Under the pieces are notes generated by a model, which saw only the letters and a program-made list of their open reading frames with translations, was not told the DNA's origin and searched no databases. A DNA stretch of 64,000 nucleotides from Selaginella moellendorffii (lineage: Eukaryota; Streptophyta; Lycopodiopsida; Selaginellales; Selaginellaceae), in the NCBI RefSeq assembly GCF_000143415.4, contig NW_003314261.1, positions 3,464,880 through 3,528,879 on the forward strand, given 5' to 3'. Shown piece after piece: positions 32,001 through 44,080 of this stretch; within the stretch, counting starts at the first letter, position 1, and the number at the start of each line of letters is the position of its first letter. Position numbers and translations under genes: made by a program.

Positions 32001-34305
32001 GCCATCAAGTCGGGTGAAGTCCAAACTGAGGTATGTGATTCAGTCCCTAACTCAAAGTTACTCATTACACGAGTAACTTTGGTAGAGAGTCGTTCACGAC
32101 ATCTACTAACCCTCCGAGGGAAGCTCGGAGGTAGCTTTGTTAAGATCATTATTGACACGGGTGCTTCAGATAATTTTGTGGTTGCAGACATAGTCCGGCA
32201 AGCTGGACTAACGATGCAGTGGCCAGGCGAACCAAGGACTATAGAGTTTGTTCAAAGTAGCCAAAGCACCAATGAGGTACTTCGACAAGCGAGAGTCGAA
32301 GTAGGGACTTGGAAAGTGGACATGGATTTCACTGTGTTAGACATGGTGGGATTTGACGTGATCTTCGGAATGGATTGGTTCAATCGGTTCGTAGTAGCCC
32401 TACATGGACAAGGTAGAAACCTTGTGGTACTGGCAAATGCCCAAGGAAGAAGATCTAGGGTGGAGGCCCAAGATCTAAAGGTAGGGCAAAGCAAGGCCAA
32501 AGATTCTTGCTTAAATCTGATGTCCACGAGAGGACAACTCACTAAAGGAACTAAGGCAGCATTTTTGTGCTTACTCTCGGTGAAGAGTGACAAAAAGACA
32601 AGAACGGAAGAAGTACCTTTAGTGATTTAGCGGGTGTTGGACCAATTCCAAGATACCATGCTGGAGGAACTACCGGCGGGGTTGCCCCCCACATGGCTAA
32701 TAGAACATAAGATTGAGCTGGTCAAGGGTGCTGAGGTAGTGGTTCATCCCCCCTATCATTTGAACGAAAAAGAACTCGAGGAGCTCAAGTGCCAACTAGA
32801 GGAGTTGGTGGACAAAGGGTATGTTAGGTTGAGCAAGTAGCCGTATGGGGTGCCGGTGTTATTTGTGAAAAAGAAAGATGGATCTATGTGCATGTGCATA
32901 GACTACCGGTTGCTCAACAAGTATACAAAGTAGAACAAGTACCTTTTGCCAAGGATTGAGGACCTGTTCGATAGGTTGAGAAAGGCAAAATACTTCTCGA
33001 GGATTGACCTGAGGTCAAGATACTACCAGATAAGGGTAGCAGAGGAAGATGTCGAGAAGACAACCTGTCGAACTAGGTATGGGAGCTTTGAGTTTCTGGT
33101 GATGCCCTTTGGGCTGTGCAATGCGCCGGCAACGTTTTCGGCGTTAATGAACCATATCTTTGTACCCTATCTGGATCACTTGGTGGTCGTCTATATCGAC
33201 AACATCCTGATCTATAGCAAGACGCTAGAGGAGCATGCCAAACACTTGGCAAAGGTGTTTGAGAAACTAAGGGAACACAAACTGTATGCTAAAGAGAGCA
33301 AATATGACTTTGCTCAACAAGAGGTAAAGTTTCTCAGGCATGTGGTGGGCCAAGACGGCTCAAGGTGGACCCGGAGAAGGTCCAAGCGATCCAGGAATGG
33401 GAGCGACCATCGAATGTACATGAGTTAAAGGCATTCTTGGGGCTATGCAACTACTACCGAAAGTTTATCAGACACTATTCGAGAGTAGCCTTGCCCTTAA
33501 CGGACCAAACAAGAAAAGGGAAAATGGTATGGACAGTGGAATGCGAGGCGGCATTCATCCACCTCAAAGGGAAGTTGAGGAAGGCTCCCGTGTTGGCATT
33601 ACCAGACTTTTGTAAGGACTTTGAGGTAGAAACGGATGCTTCAGACTTTGCATTGGGCACAGTTCTGAAGCAAGACAACCATCCAGTAGCATTCTTCTCA
33701 AAGAAGTTGGACAAGGCTCAACGGAAGTGGCCTGCCCATGAGAAGGAATTGTTTGCGGTGGTCAAGGCACTCAAGGAGTGGCGACACTACCTTAGGAGAC
33801 ACTTCAACGTTTACGCGAACAATGTGGCAACGAAACACTTCTTGTCACAGCCCGACCTGAGAGGGAAACAAGGTCGGTGGGCCAATGCCTTGGCCGAATT
33901 TGATTGTGAAATTCAGTACAAGCCTGGGAAGAGCAACATCGTGGTGGATGCGCTAAGTCGAAAAGCGAGCTTAAGGTTGGCAATATCCAGCATGACAGCA
34001 ACCTTTTGGGACGATGTGCGGACAACATATGAGAACGATGGTCTAGCCCAAGAAGTGTTGCTAAGGAATCTAGAAGCACGGGAAGCTCACCAGAAAGGTG
34101 AGGTCCTAACGGAAGAGAAAACAGGTTATGCGGAACGCAACGGACTCATCTATTACAAGCAAACAAGGGTGTATGTTCCAAAAGGGGAACTAAGGAAGGT
34201 AGCCTTAGAAGAGTGTCATGACGGACTTCTTGTGGGACACGGCGGAGTGCCCAAGACAATGGGCTTACTCAAGAGGAAGTACCATTGGCCAGATAAGGCT
34301 TGGCG
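29097..34305 (+). pseudogene. gag-pol remnant of element A (Ty3/gypsy), split by a solo LTR
   Basis: Gag starts at 29097 with an acidic, Lys-rich N-terminus and a capsid-like domain (DWFYDMEDYFRAL, NAKSWWRMTK), then is cut at 29962 by solo LTR B1 and resumes at 31692. Downstream follow a CCHC knuckle (CYNCGEAGHFSREC, about 31930), a protease with DTGAS (about 32156), reverse transcriptase (32640-33350), RNase H (about 33600-33970, ending VVDALSRK) and an HHCC start of integrase (about 34210-34290). In-frame stops occur at about 31853, 32628, 32838 and 32931, and the frame shifts near 33355. The RT active site reads YIDN instead of YIDD. Coding similarity ends abruptly near 34305, in the zinc-binding part of integrase. 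It cannot move on its own. Confidence 0.85.
29963..31691 (+). mobile_element. Solo LTR B1 with 5-bp target duplication
   Basis: This 1729-bp LTR starts TGTGAGACACAAAATCCC and ends CGCTTACA. GATAA lies directly before it (29958-29962) and directly after it (31692-31696), and removing the LTR plus one copy restores the gag frame of element A (N-D-N-L-R). This is the signature of an insertion followed by LTR-LTR recombination. It contains a 515-bp hexamer array (30186-30700) and the shared core (30704-30770). Long open frames inside on both strands come from the array and are not genes. Confidence 0.9.
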
Positions 34306-36750
34306 TGACTCCCCATGCCAGTGCACCAACTTATACTTAAAGCGCGCTACCGATCATAGCTTAGGAACTTAGTTCCTCCACACTGCCCAGTCCTCTCACT
34401 TGGTAAGTCTGTGATCATGCATGGACTCCTCCATGCTTGACCTCATGAGCCACCCCCTTTTGAAGTTAGCACCTTCAATTAGGGTATTTGTTCCTCCGAC
34501 TTGTCAACCTCGCTTAGCAAGTCTCCCGACCACAGTAACATGGTTCATGCATAAGCATGAAAGTCCTTAACCATCAACTTTCATCCAAAGCCATCCTTTT
34601 GAACACTCGAGAACTATTTCCCCAACCTTGATAGCTTTACTTTATAGCAAGCTCCAAGACCATACTTCTGTTGTGCCACTTTGATTTCGCGTGTTCTATG
34701 AACCATTTATACTTGTCTTTCTGGGTACTAAGCTACCTAGAATTGTCTTTGGGAACTTTGAAGGAACTTTGTCCTTTAGTTTGCTAAAACCTCTCCTTTC
34801 GCAAGCTTTCTAATTGCTATATAGTCTAACATGGATAGTTCCATTTTTTTCAGACTTTCTATAGCATCATAGTTGCTACTATTAACACGCTCAAGCACCC
34901 ACTTGATTCCCCACTCCTAACTTGTATAACCACCCTTGGTTATGCTTTTTGATTCCTATGGTTTGGTTCTATCCCTTTATTACTTGCTTTTTGGCTCCAC
35001 ACATTTCTTTTGGTTATTCTCCTCCAAATTAGGAGGATCAATAGCTTTGCACTTTCTACCATGCATTAGCAAGTATTCTTAGGGATGAACCTACTGAATG
35101 GCTTAGAGAGTGGTTCCTTAATCCGGATATGCTCACTTTGTAATCCCATACACCAGGATTAAGATTGCTACATATGGGCCTTTATATGTCTATTGCTAGC
35201 CTTGCCAAAATCCCTTTTTGGTTTTGTCCAATTCAAATAGACAGACTTCTCTCGTCTCTACAATCTTAAACACTTGGATAGCATCTCCTATCCATCATTC
35301 ACTAGGGATTTAATCCCTTGGGCCTTATCTAATGCTCTTATAACACTAGTGTTTTAGAGTGTTTGGGTGTACTAATAATGGCCTTCTTTGACAATGACTA
35401 TTCCCTTTACGACATTGACTTACTATATCGCAACATAAGTAATTTATCCTCCATAAGGGTATATCTAACTTCCTTATCCCAATAAGAAGTATTGAGTAGT
35501 TACCTTCTATCATTTTAATCAATTATTATTTTGCACCTTTTGTTTAGTTGCCTCATAGTGGTCAAGTCCTACAATTCATTACTGGTGCTTCCACACCTCC
35601 ATCATTATTTGGGTCATCACATTCCAAGTGCATGCTTTCCAGCTTAGGCTATGCCATTCCCATTTCCATTAGGATTCATTTGGGAAGGGGTTCTTATGAA
35701 CCTGCTAACTTGACCTCAAGGCATCACACTTTAGCACATTCAGTGTCTCCACATGATCGGTTCCACGAGCTTACCTTTATGACACTTATTACTTGTGTTT
35801 AGGTCTTTGCCAAGAATAATATCATTGTTTCTCATATCAAATATCTATTAGCACATATCATAGAGTTCACACAACTTTGTATCAAAGTTGTTTTCCTCTG
35901 GGAACACTTTTCCCACGACTTAAGTATGGCACCTTTTGCCATCAATAAGTTACCCACTATTCTCATACTTAGATTTTATGATCCTCCCCATCCTTTGTGG
36001 GGCTCAACACACCTTAGTCCAAATGTTTTTACCAATCCCTTAGGACTATTCCTTGACTCTACTTGAGTCATCTAGCTTCTTTGGACTTTGCTAATCTGAT
36101 GACCCACAAAATTCTACTTTTGAGGTGCCAGTTCGCTAGAATACAACTTCTTGTATTCACATCCCACACATAAGGACCATCTTTGCAAGTATTACTCTAA
36201 CACTTGATTATTTTCCGTTCCCTATAGGCTACCTTTGCCCCTTAGGACTATCCATTCATATGATGAGAATATCAACTCAATCCTCTAAATACACCCCCAA
36301 CTCCTTGGGTTTGTTCTAGCATTTACAAAAGGTAGCCCCAACTACCATTTTAAGGACTTGTGTCCTCATTGTGGTGGGTATGAAATGTGCCATTTTCGAA
36401 AATCAGTCCACCACCACGACTATTGCATCAAACCCCTCTCTTGGGGGGAGTCTCGTGATAAAGTCCATCATAAGACATTTCCACGGACGATCTGGAATTG
36501 GGATGCTTTGCAACAAGCCCCCACTAGCCTTAGTCACGGCTTTGACCTGCTAACATGTGGGACATGTCTTTACATAGTCTTGGATCCTGGGTGACACCAT
36601 CCGTAAATGCATATACAAAGGTTGGGTTCAAGTCTCAACCCTTTAGTGCTTAGGTTCGAGTCCTAAATCACTAGGGTGTGGTGATAGTTTGGAATATGAG
36701 GACACTCATATTTTGGTGGTTATGCACTCTCAGTGAGCAGACTGGCTTGG
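34306..36750. other. Non-coding retroelement-derived segment between A and C
   Basis: Coding similarity to element A stops at about 34305. The next 2 kb has no open coding signal on either strand except the minus-strand integrase piece at 36361-36610. Near 34440-34455, read on the minus strand, an AAAAGGGGGTGG purine run precedes TGAGG, which could be a polypurine tract and LTR start in that orientation. This is not proven. Confidence 0.45.
36361..36610 (-). pseudogene. Inverted integrase fragment
   Basis: Read on the minus strand this encodes the second zinc-binding cysteines (YVKTCPTC) and the start of the integrase core, with the first catalytic Asp (MMDFITRLP) and FSKMAHFIP. Two in-frame stops (TAG after CPTC, TGA before FSKMAHF) look like single C-to-T changes from CAG and CGA. 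The sequence starts about where element A breaks off in its own integrase, so it may be the inverted continuation of A or a separate insertion. Confidence 0.7.
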
Positions 36751-37705
36751 TGTTGTGAATGTAACTTCGGGTATCGAAAGATACTTGTCAACCAATCCTT
36801 ACGGACACTCTTTTCTTACTGCCATGACAGTAGGAGGTCGATACAGTTGGATCCCTTTGATAGCCCCTCTTGTGCTAGTGGAGTTAACTGGGCATTTCAA
36901 GTGTACTTAGACCGGATGAGCATAAGGACAGAATTCCTACATACTATTAGCTAAGCATACTTAGCCCGGTAAGGAGTTCTCGTCTCGTTTTGTCTTGCAC
37001 TTGCTAGTGATAAGAACCCTCGCATATTGAGACTAGTCCCTCAATATCACTGGATGATAGCTTACTGTGTCTGCCAAACACCCTCGCTATCACGCCCTTT
37101 GTGTTGGTCTTATTTCGGTCCCAAAAGCTATTTATGGAAAGTGTCTAGATTAGCTCCTTTGGCATATCTATGGAATGTAGAGATCAATCTAAACACAATG
37201 GTGTTCGTCCCGTGTCCAAATTTGCAACTTAGCACCATTCTATATTTAGTAAGTTTCAAGCTTGTCCTAGAGACTAACTCCTGGTACTAAGGGAGGCTTA
37301 GGGTGAAAGCCCAAAGCGTATGTTCCTCAAGGGGAAGGGGGGGGGGGGGGGGGGGGGGGGGGGGGTATAGGGGGTATAGGGGGTTCCAAATGTATAGTAA
37401 GGATAGTGGTTGGAATGCATGTCTGATCACCTGAGACATTAGTTTGGCTCCTACTAGGCTGTGTCGCTCCTTGTTCTGCGTCTAGCTTGAGTCTAAGCCC
37501 AAACTCCATGCTACTCTAGTTGGTGGGGTACCCTCCTCCTCGCGTTAGGCCACCGGTATGCCAAAATTGTGCCAGACTTCGTCTGTCTGACACCATTTTG
37601 CGTGTAGGTGCTGGATATGGGGAGTTGGTGCTCATGGGATTGTACTGGACCCACGTTTCGTAGCACAATGGGCTTGGAGTTCAGCTCCAAATTCAGGTGC
37701 GCTCA
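36751..37705 (+). repeat. LTR C, 5' copy
   Basis: The 955-bp LTR begins TGTTGTGAATGTAACTTCGG and ends GTGCGCTCA, matching the 3' copy at 43163. It contains the shared core and a run of 29 G at 37337-37365, where the 3' copy has only 10 and 6 G. It is followed two bases later by a clear primer-binding site. Confidence 0.85.
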
Positions 37706-37707
37706 CT

Positions 37708-37718
37708 TGGTATCAGAG
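37708..37718 (+). promoter_or_regulatory. Primer-binding site of element C
   Basis: TGGTATCAGAG is the standard plant retrotransposon site complementary to the 3' end of initiator tRNA-Met. It lies right after LTR C, as needed for minus-strand priming. Confidence 0.8.
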
Positions 37719-37896
37719 GAACTGTCTCAGTGATTGCTATCCAACTTTTGTCGGATTTTCTGACTCAAGTTGCATAGGCAGAGACTTTTCTAGTAAATCC
37801 AAAGCGACTTGTGTAGGATTAGTTGGATTGCACCATTCGTTAAGAACGTTATATGCATGTTCAGTTATTGATAGAGGCATGCATGCAATTAGCAAA

Positions 37897-40800
37897 ATGG
37901 TGAAGAGGAACTGTGCTGATGATGCTGAAACCTCTAGATGGGCAAATCAAGAGGAGGAAACTCCTACTAGAGATGCTGCGGAAGAGGCTGAGGCTGAGTT
38001 AGAAGAGGAAGAGCTAGATGCTACAGCATTGCAATATACAGCTCAGGAAGTTGAGATTGAGAATTTGTGAAAGAAGATTCGCAAATTGAAGAAGGAGAAC
38101 AAGAAGAGGAAGAAAGAAGCTGAGATAGCTAAACCAGCTAAGCCTAAGCAACCGGATTGCTCCTCAAGTTCTGAGGACGATGAAGTTCTACAGCCAGCCC
38201 CGGTTGCACGAGTTTCAAAGTTCAAGCCTTCGAAAATTTCAAAGGCATATGGGACTATTAGGTTTTAGAAGACTAGGTCTACAATATGGAAAATTATTTC
38301 ATAGCGGCAGACATAGATGATCATACGAAAGTTGCGTGCACGCAATCCTTTCTCACTGATCATGCCAAAACTTGGTGGTGCAAGGTGTGTGCTGAAAAAG
38401 GGCAGACTAGAAGTTGGACCAAGATGCGGTCTCGTATCCGTAAGGAATACTTGCCAGATGATCTTGGTCTGAGACTTCGTGCGGAGCTGCAATGGTTAAA
38501 GTAGCGAGGGGACCTTATGCATTATGTTAATGCGTTTGCTTAGAAGCACATTATAATTGCAAATATGAGTGATACAGATGCTCAGAATATTTCCTGGAGG
38601 GTTTAAGTTCACTTTCTCGTAATGAGATTTTGAAGTTTAAGCCGAAGACGTACCTGGAGTGTAAGGAGGCAGCACAGCAAGTTGCCTTTAGTCACTCGCT
38701 CATGGAACAATATCAGCAACTATATGTTGGTAACTCGGATAAAAATAAGAATTCTAGGAATAAACAAGGTGACCGGAAACAGAGGGTGGAAAGCAGGTTC
38801 TGCCCTGGAGGCTCACAAGCAATGGTTCACAAAGGTGGTGGTGGTTGGAGACCACCAGCAGCTTCTTCTAGTCCTAGGCCCTTTGTTCCTCCTCCTAGTG
38901 GGTACAAGCAGCAGGAACCTGCAAAACCTGCTCCTAGCGGAACGGGTAGTGTGGGTCATTGCTTCCATTGTGGAGAGTCAGGACATAGCTCCTTGGAATG
39001 CCCCAACAAGCATAAGACAAAGTCTCGGGTTAATGTCATGAGGGAAGACGGTGGTGGCGAAGCTGAAGGGGTTGACGAGTTGGTCAATGCAGACTATAAG
39101 GAAGAGGAGGTGAGTTACTTTCGTTGCTTTCCTCAAGCTTTTCTCACAGTCAATGCAAACACTAATCTGTTGATGTATCTGGTAGGCTTTGTCCGCGGAC
39201 ACCGAATCTGAGTGATGATTGACACGAGAGCTAAGCACAACGTGATATCCGAAGACTTAGTTAAGTTGTTAGGATTGAATGCTGAGCAATTGTCACCTAT
39301 ACACTTCCGGTTTGCGGAAGGTGGGCAAGTAGCCAAAAAGTTTATGAGTGATGTTCCAATAAAAATATCCATGTGGAAAGAAAGAGTGGACTTGGTATTG
39401 TTGAAGATACCAGATTTTCAGATGGTGTTTGGTATGGACTTCTTCAACAAACATATAAAAGGGATTTATGGTGCTGGACAAAGTCATATCACATTAAAGT
39501 CAGAAGGATGTCCTGATGTGTCCTAGTTGCAAAAGCGCTCCTCAAAGGATTGGGATGCTAAGTTCCTGACTACAAGGGCCGCTCAAAAAGCAGCTAAGAA
39601 AGGATGTCGGACCTTTTGGGTTCAAGTGATGGAAGCTGAGGGTATTGATGACTCAATTCGAATCAGCGACAAAGTTGATCTTGTACCAAAGAAGATATTG
39701 GAGTTGTTGGCGAGGAATCAAGATATTTTTCCAAAGGATTTACCACCAAAGTTATTCCGGGTTCTAAACCACCTACAAAGGCTCCGTATTGTTTAAACAT
39801 CAAGGAGATGGTTGAACTCAAGAAGCAACTCATGGAGCTTCTTGATAAAGGTTATATCCGACCAAACAACTCACCTTATGGAGCGCTGGTCCTTTTCGTT
39901 ATGAAAAAGGATGGAACCATGAGGATGTGTATTGACTATCGGGCACTCAACAAGATCACAGTTAAAAACAGTTATCTTTTGCCTTGCATTGATGACTTGT
40001 TTGACTAACTCTTAAAGGCTAAGTATTTTACATGACTTGATTTGTGGTCCAGGTATCATCAGATATGGGTGGCAGATCAGGATGTGGAGAAGACAGCCTT
40101 TAAGACTCGATATAGATCTTATGAGTTCTTTGTCATGCCATTTGGGTTATGCAATCCTCCGGCAACGTTCAGCACTATGATGGATAGAATATTCGGAGAT
40201 TATTTGGACACATTTGTTGTCCTATATATCAACAATGTTCTAGTCTTCAGTAAAACGTTGGAGGATCATTTGAAACATTTAGAGCTGGTGTTTCAGAAGT
40301 TGCGCGAACACAAACTATATGCTAAGGAAAGTAAATGTGCTTTTGGTCAATTGCGCGTAAACTTTCTCGGACATATAGTTGGTGGTGGCGTAATTGAAGT
40401 CGATCCAAAGAAGGTGGAAGTGGTAAAGTCCTAAGAAATCCCAACCACTATATTAGATGTTCATTCCTTTCTTGGTTTGGTGGGATACTATCGCAAGTTT
40501 GTCCACAATTTTGCAAGAATTGCTCTTCCGTTGACTAAGTTGACAAAGAGTAGTATTCCATTTCATTGGAAACCAGCTTGTCAACGTGCTTTTGTACGGT
40601 TGAAGGAGATCTTGACTACGGTTCCTATTCTCAGGATCCCAGATCTTGATAAACCCTTCAAAGTGCATTGTGATGCATCTGGCTATGCTATTGGTGCCGT
40701 GTTACAGCAAGATTGTGACAAAGCGGTTGGTGTTACGCTAAGGCGACATGGTTGTCCCGTTGCGTTCTATTCCAAAAAATTGAATGAAACTCAATGAAGA

Positions 40801-42540
40801 TAGCCAACGCATGAGAAAGAGATGTTTGCTATAGTGTCAGCCCTGGAACATTGGAGACACTACTTGGGTGGACACACCAAGGTTTATACAAATAGTAACA
40901 CGCTGAGCTACTTTGATACACAGCCAAAGCTTACGCCGAAGCAAGCTCGTTGGCAAGAGAAGCTTGCTAAATATGATATTGAGATCATATATAAACCTGG
41001 TAAAGACAATATTGTTCCAGATGCGTTGAGTCGTCAAGCTCAATTCTGGGCAATATCGGCAATCAGTTTGGACTGGTTAGAAGACGTTCGGGCTTCATAT
41101 GGAAGTGATCCATTGGTGAAGGCAATCTTATGCCATGTGGGGTTGGTAAAGCAGAGCCATGGTAGCGAAGCAGTGAAAGTTGCTAGTCGCACTAATGCGA
41201 AGCTTCACTTCTCAGTTCGGGATGGGCTTATATTCTATAAGTAAGAAATATTGTATCTTTCCTCTAAGGATCTACAACAGTTGTTTCTGCAGGAACATCA
41301 TGATGTTCCAGCAGCGGGACATGGTGGACAGCGGAAGACTCTAGCTTCATTGATAAAGGGATTTTTCTAGTTTGGTATGGAAGGTGATATAGCGGATTAT
41401 ATCCATTCCTGCCCTATATGCCAACAATGTAAGTGCAGAACTGAAAAACATGCTGGAAAGTTGTAGTGCATTCCAGCACTAACATGGCCATTTCAGAGTG
41501 TGACACTTAATTTCATCACTTGTTTGCCGAAGTTTAAGGGTTATGATACTTTGACGGTGGTTGTGGATCGGTTGTCAAAGATTGCACACTTCATTCCAAC
41601 TGTGGGAACAGTAAATGCGAAATAAACAGCAAAGCTTTTTCTCCATGAAGTAGTGCGGGTTCGTGGTTTTCCTGAAGAGATGATCTCAGATAGAGATTCG
41701 AGGTTTACGGGGAAGTTTTGGGGCACGCTGTTCCAGTTTTTTGGTACCAAGTTAAAGTTTAGTACGGCTTATCATCCTCAAACGGATGGGCAGACTGAAT
41801 GCGTGAATGTTCAAGTTGAGGATTATCTGCGGTACTATGTCGCGGCGGACCAACGCGACTGGGTTGAGCATTTAGACACAGCAGAAATCTGTTATAACAA
41901 CATATTTCACAGCACTATAGGCTATTCTCCATGGGAGATGCTGCAAGGGAATGCTCATGGGGTTCCTCAACAGATTGTTGTACCAAAACCAATGACTAAA
42001 GTGTTGGTCCCAGCCATAGAAACTTATGCAGAGCAGCTACGCCAAGGTTAGTCTAGAGCTACTGAGGCGATGGGCAAAGCTTAAGATAGGTATCGACGTG
42101 ATACGGATTAGCATCGTCGGGATGTATCCTATCAAGTGGGAGATTAGGTGTGGCTATCTTCCCGAAACTTGAACATTAAGGGATCTTTGTCTCGGAAGCT
42201 GTTACTGAGATATGTTGGACTTTATCGGGTGTTAAAACGCATTGGTGATGTATCTTATAGGTTGGATCTTCCTACAGAGATATCCCATGTTTATAATGTA
42301 TTTCATGCCAATCTCTTAGCTCCTTACACTATGGATGTTGCGCTACGCGGGAAGATTTGTCCGCCACCAAATATTGTGGATGGTGAACCAGAATATAAAG
42401 TTGAAGCTATCTTGGATGCTCGGTCTCGAAGACATGCTCGTGCGAAGGAATATTTAATTAAGTGGAAAGGTTACCCATCTTGTGAATCAACTTAGGAACC
42501 TCTTAGGAATCTTACACATGCTCATGAGTTTGTCACAGAG
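37897..42540 (+). pseudogene. gag-pol remnant of element C (chromovirus-type Ty3/gypsy)
   Basis: Gag starts at 37897 with an acidic/Lys-rich region and is interrupted by stops near 38068, 38266 and 38502. A CCHC knuckle (CFHCGESGHSSLEC) lies near 38960. The protease site reads DTRA instead of DTGA (about 39220). Reverse transcriptase spans 39808-40434 with the active site changed to YINN; RNase H ends near 41035 (VPDALSRQ); integrase covers about 41280-42060 with DRDSRFTG and FSTAYHPQTDGQTE. A chromodomain follows (EYKVEAILDARS ... EYLIKWKGYP, about 42380-42500) and is cut by a TAG. The chromodomain places it with chromoviruses, which target histone marks. At least eight stops make it inactive. 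Confidence 0.88.
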
Positions 42541-43149
42541 TATGAGAATAGTAATAAAAAATAGCTTTTGTAAACCTTGTAATAAATCTTGCAAATTAAT
42601 AAAATAATATATTTCTATAAATCAAAGTGTCGTTTCTATCATTCCTTAGTACTTGGGTCAGTTTTGGCAAGCTAACTTCGGCACTTCAGTGCATGGGTCC
42701 AATCTATAACCATGGGGATAACTATTATAGACTGATCACAAGTCCCTGCCTCTCTCTCGATGACTCACTTTTGAAAAAGGGCGTGATCGTGTAAACAACT
42801 TAATTTGCCAGTTGTCTAAATCTTCCCAACGGGGTTGATTTCTTGCTCAGGGGAAGTTGGGCCTCTGGCCTTCTCCCTATGTCCCTACGGGTAGGGATGT
42901 ATCATTACTTTGTAAGTTGAGTGGTACTCAGAGCAGCAAGGGTGGCTAACTCCGTTAGTCATTTCCTTGTCGATGACAGCCAGAGGGTGTTTGAGTCTCA
43001 ACGTCTTTGGACGTAGAGGAGATGTCGTTCCATCATTCATTTAAGTTGGTGTTTTTCCCATATAGTGTGCTTTCCGTTAACTTTTGGGGTTTTTTCCTTG
43101 ACAGTTTGCTAGACTCGGGTATACATCGACGAGGACGTTGATCTTCCCT

Positions 43150-43162
43150 AAGGGGGGGAGAG
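43150..43162 (+). promoter_or_regulatory. Polypurine tract of element C
   Basis: AAGGGGGGGAGAG lies directly before the 3' LTR start TGTCGCG, as expected for the plus-strand primer of an LTR retrotransposon. Confidence 0.75.
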
Positions 43163-44080
43163 TGTCGCGAATGTGACTTCGGGTATCAAAAAATACTTGT
43201 CAACCAATCCTTACGGACACTCTTTCCTTACTGCCATAATGGCAGGAAGTCGGTACAGTTGGATCCTTTTGATAGCCCCTCTTGTGCTAGTGGAGTTAAC
43301 TGAGTATTTTGAGTGTACTTACACCGGACGAGCATAAGGATGGAATTCCTACGTGCTATTAGCTAAGCATACTTAGCTCGGTAAAGAGTTCTCGTCTCAT
43401 TTTATGTTGCACTTGCTAGTGACAAGAACCCTCGCATATTGAGATTAGTCCCTCAATATCACTGGATGATAGCTTACCGTGTCTATCAAACACCCTTGCT
43501 ATCGTGCCTTTTGTGTTGGTCTCATTTCAGTCCCAAATGCTATTTATGGAAAGTGTCTAGATTAGCTCATTTGGCATATCTACGGAATGTAGAGATCAAC
43601 CTGAACACAATGGTGTTCATCCTGTGTCCAAATTTGCAATCTAATGCCATTCCATATTTAGTAAGTTTCGAGCTTGTCCCAGAGACTAACTTCTGGTACT
43701 AAGGGAGGCTTGGGGTGAAAGCCCAAAGTGTGTGTTCCTCAAAGGGGGGGGGGAGGGGGGTTTCCAAATGTATAGTAGGGATAGTGGTTGGAATGCATGT
43801 CTAACCATCTGAGACATTAGTTTGGCTCTTGCTAGGCTGTGTTGCTCCTTGTTTTACATCCGGCTTGGGTCTAAGCCCAAGCTCCATGCTACTCTAATCG
43901 GTGGGGTACCCTCCTCCTCACGTTAAGCCACTGGTATGCCAAAATTGTGCTAGACTCGGTCTGACACCATTTTGTGTGCAGGTGCTGGATATGGGGAGCT
44001 GGTGTTTGTGGGATTGTACCGGACCCTCGTTTCATAGTGCAACAGGCTTGGAGTTCAACTCCAAATTCAGGTGCGCTATA
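43163..44080 (+). repeat. LTR C, 3' copy
   Basis: This copy of about 918 bp aligns along its length with the LTR at 36751, from TGTCGCGAATGTGACTTCGG to GTGCGCTA. The two copies differ by many transitions and by a much shorter G tract (43744-43760). The 5-base flanks are CTTGG on the left and, imperfectly, TTTGG on the right, so a decayed target duplication is possible but not certain. Confidence 0.85.
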
